From NCBI GenBank assembly GCA_001970955.1, contig MPUH01001017.1, positions 1 through 26,010 of the forward strand: a stretch of 26,010 bases of DNA. Reading direction: 5' to 3'. Position 1 is the stretch's first letter; every line of letters starts with the position of its first letter. Positions 1 through 8,500 of the stretch are shown piece after piece. Source of the DNA: Stentor coeruleus (Eukaryota; Ciliophora; Heterotrichea; Heterotrichida; Stentoridae). The notes beneath the pieces were generated by a model. The model ran no database searches. It worked only from the letters and a program-made list of their open reading frames with translations, and had not been told where the DNA came from. Made by a program: the position numbers and the translations under genes.

Positions 1-451
1 ATGTGTTTATTTAATAGAACAGTTTTTTTATAATTTCATCTATATATTTTTTTCTAAATTTTTTATCATTTCTGTATCTTAAAAATTAGTTTTAGCCGTA
101 ATATTTTCTTGCAAATCATTCAAATTTATTCAAGTCTGTCTTTCATATTTTATAATTATATTATTTTAGAGTAAGTTAGTGCTAACATAAAAAACTGACA
201 TTTTCCCCAAGCCTAAATTTGCAATTTTGGTTATAGATTAGTTGTGAAAAATTGTTTCTTGCTGCATTTTGGAGTTTCTTATTGAGCTTTAGTAGTAATA
301 TTAAACTAGTTTATTAATTAATGTAACATATTTAAAGTAGGCTGAAAAATCAGTAATTTAAAACTCAAAAATAATCTAAAATGATCTAAAAGGTCTAAAA
401 TAATTAAACTAATTATTAGTTCTTCTTACTTTATCTAAAATCAAAATTTAT
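1..451. other. AT-rich spacer at the left edge
   Basis: I see no coding signal or RNA gene here. The part nearest the Cdc14 stop codon (about 365-440) holds four copies of TCTAAAA in a poly-A/T-rich context, which may simply reflect base composition. The stretch is the 3' flank of the minus-strand Cdc14 gene and presumably holds its transcription end. Confidence 0.6.
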
Positions 452-1807
452 CTACTTGAACGAAGGAGATTTTCTATTATATGATCGCATAGAGCCTGGC
501 GTTATGTTCCGAACAGCGCTTTTGACAAATATATTGCTACTTTGAGGTTTGTTTTTCACTGGGCTGTTTGGAGTATGTGACTGCGCTCTACCTGAAGCCG
601 GAGTTTTAATAGGCAATGCAGGGCTATTTGGCGAACTTTGATTAGATTTTTTAGCACTAACTAGTCGCTCTGCTTGTCCATAGTCGCCATGGATTGATAC
701 AAAATGTTCTGCTGGAGACATTTCTAGTTTGTTATCTATTTTCCTCATTCCTGCAGTTTTATTTTCTTCCCTTTTGTCAGGGCTGATAATTTTCAAATCA
801 TTTTTAAGGGCCCGATATTCCTGTCCCCATTTTCTAACCTCACTCTCAATCTCTACTAAAAATTGCTGCTGAGGTCCAAGTACACTTCCTGGCCTACATA
901 ATCTTATCCAACCAATAAAGTCAGCAGCAGGGAAATCAAAATGCTTTATGGCATATATTCCAATTAAAGTTCCTGTTCTTCCTAATCCTGCTTTGCAATG
1001 AACTGCAAGACCACCTGATTCTGTTTCAGCTATTCTTAAAAACTCTTTGATTATACTATCAGAGGGGACACTTCCATCTAAGAAATACAAATCATAATGT
1101 TTAATTCCCTTCTGAATAAATCTTTCCGCTTCATAAGTTTTGTTATTAAGCCTAACCACTGCAGATAGACCCAGTGATTTGAATAATGGTGCATAATCTT
1201 CTGGGGTCCACACTTTAAAACCATCATTATCTGAGCTGGCAGGTGATGGTGATGCAAATGCAAGCATTTTATTTGGGATAATCCAGTTCCAATCACCGTT
1301 TTCAACTTTTTCATAAAACTCATATTCGTGTACATTGAATTTTTTATAATCAAACCAACCCAGTTGAATGGCTTTCTCAAGTCCTTTCAAGCAATGAAGA
1401 ATTGTGCAACGATATGTACATCCTCCATAGCCAGCATCACGAAAGTCTAGGAATGCTGGCAAAGGAATGAATGGGTTCCATGATTCCTGAGCTGAACGAT
1501 TTAAGACTAAAATTTGGAATGCCCCCATTAAGTATGCCGCATTAGATCTTTTCTGTGGATTCAGTGTTGTATAGTGGTAAATTTTATATGAAGAGTAGGT
1601 TTGGTTTTTGATTAGCTTTTCTAATTCTATGCAAAATTTGTAAGTCATGCTAATATTCAATGGGCCGAAGTCTGAGCAGAATGGCTGGTATACAAGCTCA
1701 TTGTCTATACAGAAATAATATGAATTAGCTTGATTTCGAGGAGGAGTTTTATCACTAATCCAATATAGTCTATTTGGGATGATCTCTGCAGGAGGATTTG
1801 CGGTCAT
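452..1807 (-). CDS. CDC14: Cdc14-family dual-specificity protein phosphatase
   Basis: This is a 451-residue single-exon protein. The Cdc14 P-loop HCKAGLGRTG sits at residues 270-279, with catalytic Cys271 and Arg277. The general-acid loop is FLDGSVPSD (about 242-250, Asp244). The family-typical PGSVLGPQQQFL is at 306-317, and an N-terminal Cdc14 domain occupies about residues 10-150. The last 110 residues are Ser/Pro/Lys-rich and look disordered, as in other Cdc14 tails, which carry regulatory phosphosites. Family knowledge: Cdc14 removes phosphate from Ser-Pro sites made by Cdk and acts at mitotic exit, in cytokinesis, or at centrosomes and basal bodies. Which role applies in this cell is not visible. 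The ATG at 1807 gives the expected N-terminus. The stop is TAG. The next upstream gene on the same strand ends only 30 nt away. Confidence 0.95.
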   Translation of the reverse strand: MTANPPAEIIPNRLYWISDKTPPRNQANSYYFCIDNELVYQPFCSDFGPLNISMTYKFCIELEKLIKNQTYSSYKIYHYTTLNPQKRSNAAYLMGAFQILVLNRSAQESWNPFIPLPAFLDFRDAGYGGCTYRCTILHCLKGLEKAIQLGWFDYKKFNVHEYEFYEKVENGDWNWIIPNKMLAFASPSPASSDNDGFKVWTPEDYAPLFKSLGLSAVVRLNNKTYEAERFIQKGIKHYDLYFLDGSVPSDSIIKEFLRIAETESGGLAVHCKAGLGRTGTLIGIYAIKHFDFPAADFIGWIRLCRPGSVLGPQQQFLVEIESEVRKWGQEYRALKNDLKIISPDKREENKTAGMRKIDNKLEMSPAEHFVSIHGDYGQAERLVSAKKSNQSSPNSPALPIKTPASGRAQSHTPNSPVKNKPQSSNIFVKSAVRNITPGSMRSYNRKSPSFK

Positions 1808-1837
1808 AATAATTATGTTATGTTTGTTGTTAAAAGT

Positions 1838-2452
1838 TTAAGTTTTATTAGATGTAGGCTCCGTTGTTTCATTATGTGAACCATTACCTTTCATTAAAAT
1901 TTTAAGTTGTTCACGAAGATGATTTATTTTTCCTGCAAACTCTGGAGCTGGGTGATTCCAAACTCTTTTAGGTGGATTTGCTTTAAAGTATTCGTGACTC
2001 ATCATGAGTTTTGGCTCATCATCATTTTTCTTGTCTGTTTTACAATCATGTAAAGCTTTTATATCTTTAGAGATTGTCTCTAGATTGTCTTCTAGCCCTT
2101 TTATTGCTCTATCCTTTTCTCTCAGCAAAATTTTCAATCTTCTAAGTCCCTTGACTTCCTTTTCCGAATATTCTATTCTTCTCTGTAAATCGTAATTACT
2201 TTTACGTAGTATTTGGATTTCTTTTTGTTGAGTCTCTACTAGTCTTAAATAAGAATTATTTCTTTCAGTTGTATAACTTGTTGAGGGGCTCATTCTTGAC
2301 ATTCCTGTTAAGCGAGTTGATGTGTTATTTGTTTGAAAAGTGAAGGGAGAATGCTTACTTTCAACACCTTCACGTAGTTCTTCAGATTTCGGAGAAAGTT
2401 CCTCGGCGCAGATTAATTGAGGAATTTTTAGCATGGGAACAACATGTTTCAT
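1838..2452 (-). CDS. Small coiled-coil protein, function unknown
   Basis: This is a 204-residue ORF with coding-like composition that I cannot assign to a family. Residues 1-65 are Ser/Thr/Pro-rich and probably disordered. Residues about 69-135 form a heptad-rich, charged coiled coil. A short motif-like stretch (NPPKRVWNHPAPEF, 159-172) precedes a second short amphipathic helix at 174-188. There is no signal peptide or membrane span. The stop is TAA, 30 nt upstream of the Cdc14 start on the same strand. Such small coiled-coil proteins in ciliates are often cytoskeletal or basal-body components, but that is only a guess. The ORF length, codon use and AT-rich flanks support it as a real gene. 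Confidence 0.75.
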   Translation of the reverse strand: MKHVVPMLKIPQLICAEELSPKSEELREGVESKHSPFTFQTNNTSTRLTGMSRMSPSTSYTTERNNSYLRLVETQQKEIQILRKSNYDLQRRIEYSEKEVKGLRRLKILLREKDRAIKGLEDNLETISKDIKALHDCKTDKKNDDEPKLMMSHEYFKANPPKRVWNHPAPEFAGKINHLREQLKILMKGNGSHNETTEPTSNKT

Positions 2453-3392
2453 GTTATATCTGTTTGCATTAATCTAATAGTATTTAAATTGTAAGATTTT
2501 TTAACTTACTAACAATTTCAAAGGATTAATACAAGTAAGTTTTGATAGTTTGATCTCATTCTTCATGCGTGATAAAAATTTGGGATTTATTATATCATGT
2601 TGATATTGTAATAGAGACTAAGCAAGAAAACATTTAATCAAATTTTCAAAGTATTTTCTGAGATTAGGTATAGTGTTCAAGCATTTAAAAACATGAAATA
2701 TTATAGAAATAAGAACAAAGAGGTATAATGATAATTGCCGCTTATTCTGATTCTTAACTGTGATATTCTTTTTAATTTTGGTCCACATTTTCTGAAGATT
2801 ACGGCATATATGCAAGATTTTAATAAATTATACTCCTTGAAATCATATCTTCTAAAAATTGCTGTTTTTTCTTTTAATAAATTTTCGATTTATATCTTGC
2901 TCTTTTAAAGGCACAGATATACAACATCCCATTTTGTAAAAATTGCATAAATGCTTGTTCTATTTAAATTCAATGCTATTAGTTATTAGGTTCATGATAA
3001 ACTCATATATTGCATACTTTACTATGCTCCTAATAATCTCAACAAGAATCTTCACGAGTAACTCTACTTTATCACTAACTCTTCTGTGCTATTAATCCCT
3101 TGTTTATAGCCAAAAACTTAGTTAATATATTAATTTACGAATATATAAAAAATTCTCATCATAAAAAATCATTTCTCATAAATCATATAATTTACAATAA
3201 GCCCTAAGATAAATTATATTGATATACAGCTTTATATCTATTGCAATTTATTTCACATATTTCTTAATAATTNACAGCTTTATATCTATTGCAATTTATT
3301 TCATATGTTTTCTTAATGATTTTTTTTTAGAACTAAGAAACTATCAAAATAAACTCAAAAACTTATTTTGGTAGATTTGTAAATTTAATTAA
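2453..3392. other. AT-rich spacer without a supported gene
   Basis: This 940-bp stretch separates the coiled-coil gene from the PP2C gene. On the minus strand one frame between about 3050 and 2618 is open apart from four stops and includes a 26-codon ORF beginning MGCCIS (ATG at 2932) and a 65-codon ORF (2815-2618). Composition is poor and no family is recognisable, so I do not call genes. The right half holds the 48-nt duplication described separately. Confidence 0.5.
3225..3320. repeat. 48-nt direct tandem duplication around an ambiguous base
   Basis: A 48-nt unit containing acagctttatatctattgc begins at 3225 and is repeated at 3273. The second copy's first base is the only N in the window. 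The first ~30 nt are identical, and the copies then differ at a few positions. The unit lies in the 3' flank of PP2C, 70 bp past its stop. A lone N between two nearly identical direct copies is what results when two contigs with overlapping ends are joined without collapsing the overlap. It could also be a true short tandem duplication. Confidence 0.85.
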
Positions 3393-4646
3393 CTATTTAG
3401 CTCCAATTAACCTTTCTTGCAATTCCTGAGATTCTATTGAAGTACTTTTAGAAGGCCTCTTTTTAGGTTGATAATCATCTGGGAAAAGGCTGTTAAGCTC
3501 AAGTATGATTACAGAAATATCATCAATAATCACATCTTCATCTTCTACAATACTTAACCAGCAGTACCTTGAATATTCAGCTAGAAGTTCTGCAATGCTA
3601 CTATTTTTCGGCTATATATTTCATACATCAATAAGATTAACAGGGATAGATGAATTATCACAATGCTTACGATAATAATCAACATATCTTATTGCCTCAG
3701 TATTAGTTAGTACATCCCAAACTCCATCACTAGCAAGCACTAAAAATAAATCACTTCTTGGTGTAATAGAAAAACTTTGAACTATTGGATTTGATATGAC
3801 CCCTAGTTTTTTAGCTACATTATCACCTATAGATCTTGACATAGCTAATCCTGGCATATTTCCTGCTTTATTCCATACACGTGCAGGACCTATAGGCTGA
3901 CCTAACAAATTGGTGAGTTGGCGAATTTTAGCACCTGATTCTAGAATCCTTTCTTTTTCACTTTCTACATCAGGCTTTTGATCTATAGTTAGTAATGTAT
4001 ATTTGATTTCATTTTCTACATGTATATTTTTTTTATACGGGTTTGGCTTTGCAATATCCTCCTTTTCTCTATTTTCTCCAATTGATGCTAGAATAGCTCT
4101 AGAGTCTCCAACACTAGCAACATAAAGCTCTTCATCTCTTAAATAACAACAAACAGCAGTAGTGCCAGAAATAGCTGTGTCTATATCTGTATTTTCTCTT
4201 AGTTGTTTATCACAGCTAATTATCATTTCAGTCAAAAATCTGCAAGGATCATCGATATGATTTTTACTTGCTCCAGAAATAAATGCATTCATGTAACTTA
4301 TGCAAAAATCAACTGTTGCTTTTCCTGTGGTTCCGTGCCCATCAAAAATGCATAGGAATATATGCTGATCTTCAGTAAATATTAGCAATCCATCTTGGCA
4401 TTCTTTTGCAATTTTATTGTGTGGGTCTTGACCAGGGAGAACAATTCCTGAGATTTTCAATTGAATGCCTGCTTGAGATATGGTTTTATGCACTCTCGTT
4501 TGAGCTGGCTTGAACGTGAATCTAACTTTTTCAGGCTTTTTAGTTGCTCCATCCTTTTTTCTTATTTCTATTTCTACTTCCTGGTTGACTCTCGAAAATT
4601 CTAAATGAATTCTTTCAAAATCCTGATTTTTACAGCAATTTCCCAT
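3393..4646 (-). CDS. PP2C-family (PPM) Ser/Thr phosphatase, two exons, putatively N-myristoylated
   Basis: Exon 1 is 3627-4646 and exon 2 is 3393-3611, giving 412 residues. The 15-nt intron GTATGAAATATATAG (3612-3626) carries an in-frame stop, so an unspliced reading ends prematurely. PP2C motifs in order: Asp85 (CQDG), FDGHG (101-105, metal-binding Asp102), SGTTA (160-164), VGDSRAI (179-185), SRSIGD (270-275), LASDGVWD (304-311, Asp307). Exon 2 supplies IIDDISVIIL (about 368-377), holding the last metal-binding Asp, so splicing is needed for a complete active site. The protein starts MGNCC: Gly2 followed by Cys4 and Cys5 fits N-myristoylation plus palmitoylation, hence membrane attachment. 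It is likely a Mn/Mg-dependent phosphatase in membrane signalling; its substrate is unknown. The next gene upstream ends 47 nt before the ATG. Confidence 0.93.
3612..3626 (-). other. 15-nt spliceosomal intron in the PP2C gene
   Basis: The minus-strand sequence is GTATGAAATATATAG, with T9 and A10. Removing it joins GAT (Asp340) to CCG and restores a 73-codon terminal exon with the conserved PP2C C-terminal motif. Retained, it brings TGA and TAG in frame. Both the length and the restored homology support it. Confidence 0.93.
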
Positions 4647-4693
4647 TATAAGTTTCTAAAAATTATTTTTTATGTAAATTTTTAATGAATTTA

Positions 4694-5548
4694 CTAAGCT
4701 AATATTTTCTCCTTCATTTTATTCATCTTTGTCAAACAAGAAATCGGGTCTTTTACTTCAAACAAATCGAGGAAATATTTCTGGTCGCAACGTAGAAAAG
4801 GATTATAAAGTCTTTCTTGACAAAGAACTTGCCCAATATTTTTTCTCTTTTGCTCCTTGACTTCTTCTAACTTGCTTTTTACAAATTCATTATTCGGGTC
4901 AATTATTTTGCTAAACATTAAATTCTCAGCTGCAGATTCAACACTTGGAAATATTAAAGTTTCATTAGGAAGGCTTTTGAGTTTTTTCAGACTTTCATAC
5001 ATAAGTGTAGGATTTAAAAACTTCCCACAACCCCCAGTTTGTAAAACATCGCCTGTGAAAACTGCAGGAGTTTTAGTAGAACCTTCATTACCTTCAGTAA
5101 TTACATATGAAGTATCTAAATCATTTTGGCCTGGAGTTCTCATACAAAATATGCATAAATCGCCTATGAATTCGATGTGGCCATCTTCTTTTGATCCAGC
5201 TTTGATTATATTCAGTCTAGGATGAACCTTTAACCAGTCATATGTTCCTTCACTTCTCACTGAATTTTTGGAAGTAAAAAACAAGTGTGTGAATGCTCCT
5301 CCAGTTTCTTTCATTAAAGCTTCAATATTGAATCTTTGTGTTTTATAGTCTCCACAGTCTATAGCGATTATTTTTTGAGTATTTTTATCTTGCAATATAT
5401 ACCCGTACTGATTCTTGTTGTGCCTGTATATATATAAAGAGTCTAGCAGGCTATGTTTTGGCACCTGTGTGACTAAAGCTGAAAAGATATCAATATGCTT
5501 GGTGCTATCACTTGAATCAATAAATTTTCTTAACACATTTTTTATCAT
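4694..5548 (-). CDS. Glyoxalase II-like metallo-beta-lactamase-fold protein, probably catalytically inactive
   Basis: This 284-residue protein aligns by eye along the whole of hydroxyacylglutathione hydrolase, including the C-terminal helical domain: LYNPFLRC (247-254), DPISCLTKMNKMK (267-279). Fold landmarks remain: AVFTGDVLQTGGCGKF (162-177), AAENLMFSKIIDPNN (206-220). The metal ligands are largely gone. The THxHxDH loop is FTSKNSVRSEG (91-101). The region that normally carries GHTxGH is TPGQNDLDTSYVI (138-150). The CGHEYT His region is PSVESA (201-206). Only the bridging Asp (Asp167) is evident. It should therefore not hydrolyse lactoylglutathione, although substrate or protein binding is possible. 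A residual 22-residue N-terminal extension may be a weak targeting signal. The open frame, conserved fold and compact flanks argue against a decaying pseudogene. It lies 48 nt from the giant gene and 47 nt from PP2C, all on the minus strand. Confidence 0.85.
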   Translation of the reverse strand: MIKNVLRKFIDSSDSTKHIDIFSALVTQVPKHSLLDSLYIYRHNKNQYGYILQDKNTQKIIAIDCGDYKTQRFNIEALMKETGGAFTHLFFTSKNSVRSEGTYDWLKVHPRLNIIKAGSKEDGHIEFIGDLCIFCMRTPGQNDLDTSYVITEGNEGSTKTPAVFTGDVLQTGGCGKFLNPTLMYESLKKLKSLPNETLIFPSVESAAENLMFSKIIDPNNEFVKSKLEEVKEQKRKNIGQVLCQERLYNPFLRCDQKYFLDLFEVKDPISCLTKMNKMKEKILA

Positions 5549-5596
5549 TTTCTTTAGTCTCTATCATAATTTAACTAATAATTGCTTGTAAGTTTA

Positions 5597-8500
5597 CTAG
5601 TTAGATAATCTATTAGCATACTCTTCTAAACTTGGGAATTCTCCTCGGAGCTTTGGATTATTAACGAAAATTGCTTTAAGTGCTTTAGCTGCTTCTGCTT
5701 GAACTAACAGCCCAGAAAGTTCATTTTCTGCTAGACGAATGAGTTCTTGCAAAAATTCAATCGAGCTTGTATTGAGTACTGGATTTGAATCTTGAATGTT
5801 TTTGAGTTCATTATGAATAGTCTTGTGAGTTCTCATGCAGTCTATTAAATTTTCAAATAGTTCAGGACAATTTTCCCTTTCTTTAAAAACTTTTCTCATC
5901 ATTTTTTGAGCTTCATAGCGAGTTGGAAATAATTCAGAAAAAGATAAAAACTCAAGAACATAATCGTTGAGTTCGAGCTGCAGTTGCTTTTTATCAGCAA
6001 GGAAATCTCTTATAAGAACTTCACAGAAATGATGCTCGATTAACTGAAAACGAAGAGCGTTATGGTTAAGCAACCTATTGAAAGAAGCTAGACGAACTTT
6101 ACTCTGATCTCTATTAAGTTCAAGAATTTGTAAGGGATTACTATTTTTCATCATACTTTCCTTCATTTTACCATATTGGGCTTTAATATGAGTGGTGAAT
6201 ACTTTTCCATAAACAATTTTCTCAAAAAGAAGGTCGAGGGTAGGTTGATTTAAGAGTCTGCAAAGTATTCTTAAACATAAAATGCCTTCATCTTCGAATG
6301 GAAATGCTTCATAATCACTTCCAGAGTGTTCTAAAGATTTTAAGCTTTTTTCTACTACCCATTCCATATTGTCTACATTGCTAAACCAATTAAAATCAAA
6401 GTTGTTTTCAATAATCCACTCAAAAAACTCCAAAATATCTCTTATTTTAGATTTAACTTGTCGTTTCTGTTCAGGAGATATATTTTGCATCTTGTTTTTT
6501 GAAAACTGAGCTTCGACAATGCCCCAGAAAGCATTTATAAGGTCCTGCAAATGATTAATACATTCATGAACATCATTCCACACACCAGTACTGTCAGGTG
6601 TATCCTTTTTATATACTCCTTTCATCCAGTTCTTCAAGTTATGTATAAAAGCCAAATGATCATACTCAATGTCTATATTGTTTGGTATCGAGTTTAAAAG
6701 TATTGCTAAAGTGACAGTGTCTGGAATTCTTAAATCTTGTTCTTTAAGTAGGATATCAAAGCCTGGGGCAAGTCGAATATTTTTCAGCATAAAAGGGCTT
6801 GCCCTTGATAAAAATTCTTCAAAAAGATATTGAATACTATTTTCATTACCTCTACCTCCTTTTCCATCAAGACTTCGGGCAAAGCTCGTAAGTGATGTGC
6901 ATATTATTGACAAAGAATCAGTCACTGGTGACAAACAAGCCTGCTGCTTTTTCTCATTCCCTTGCAAACAGTTGATTAGAAGTTTTAATGCTTGCTCTTT
7001 ATTTTCCCCAGTTTCATTTTTAAGTTTAATCATCCTTACTACAGGGTATATGAAAATCGCATTTTCAAAGCACCCTGCTATATTGTTAAGCATTCTCTGA
7101 ACTGCCATCAATGCTGAATGAGATTTTATTCCACCTATATCTCTACCTTCATTATTAGAAACAACTAAGTAATTGACTATTTCTTCACCTTTTCTATTGA
7201 ATTTTACTTCACCGGGATAAAATGTGGAATCCTCTTTGCAATTCTTACTGATTTCATAGAAAATGTCTAGCACTTCAGATCGAATTTTCCCTTCGTCGTC
7301 TTGTAAAAAGCTTATAATAAACTGTGGAAACTTAGAATCAAAAGCTGCTTTAAGTTTATGCTCATTGTTAGAAACTAGAGTATTTTTCAATGTTTTTAGT
7401 GAATTTATTTTTTGGAATAGATTTGATTCAGGGTTTTTAAGCAGGGACAGGTTTTCAAAGATTATTTGAAGTTCTGAAAAGTAATCAGGATGGACATGAA
7501 AATTAATGAGTTTTCTTAAAACTGGGTATCTTTGGCTGTTTTCAGTAAAAAACTCTTTATAAAGTTGAGAAAGGTTTGTGAACAGCTCTGGCAGCCAATA
7601 GCTTTGTGTGAGAATAATTCCATCACATTCATTTTGTGTTAAATTGCCTGTATATAACACCAGAAAAGCCTCTAAAATAGCATGTGCATGCTTTAGTAGT
7701 GGGAATTTAACCGAGTTGATGTATTCCAGTATATTTTTAAGCATGCCAGTATAAGTTTCAAGTATCTTAAACTCATTTCTCATTGCAAACTCCAAAGAAA
7801 TTCTTGATATGCGCAAAAATACTTTATCTTCAATGCATTTATTAAACAACTCTGTAGATGGAAAAACCAAATTTCGACTAATCATTATTTCTTTTTCTTC
7901 AGCTGGAACATCTGACAAGTTAACAGCATTTATTGTATCTTTAATAACATTATCCTCACAAGATAATAGAGTTACAGTCAAATTCTGTAATAGATTTTGA
8001 GTTTCTTCAACTTTTCCAATACTAAAGTTATTTTCAATATCTGCAAGTTTTTCTGTAATGAATTTGGATACAACCAACTCAGGATTTTTGTGTTTGAATA
8101 TAATTTTAGCATAACTTTTTGCTTGATTTTCTTGAGCGCCTGTTAAGGCAAAACTAGAACTAGCTAGTAAACTTTCTACGCTAGGTCGTTTATTTGGATC
8201 TTCTTGCAAACATAAAGATAGCAAGTCAAAAATTTTCCCCATATCATTATTTTCAATAGCTTTATCTTCATCTTTCTGCATTAAAGTTCTGAATAGTTGG
8301 GCAATTTCAACAGACTCATCATTCTGTGTGTTGAAATCCGATATCAACCCAGAAAATGAACATTTTTGTAAAGATTTTAGTAAGTTTAACTCCCTATGGT
8401 CTACTCTATATGGTTTCCCAGCTTTTATTTCAAAGTCAACTACAGGAGAATAGAAAAAACTTTTGCATGGCTTTAGATTTTCAGATCCCAGTTTTGAAGT

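Noticed and set aside
2618-2932. Minus-strand 65-codon frame and an in-frame MGCCIS mini-ORF (ATG at 2932)
   Set aside because: Stops separate them, no 15-16 nt intron joins them, no family is visible, and composition is that of spacer. The MGCC start resembles a lipidation signal but the ORF is only 26 codons.
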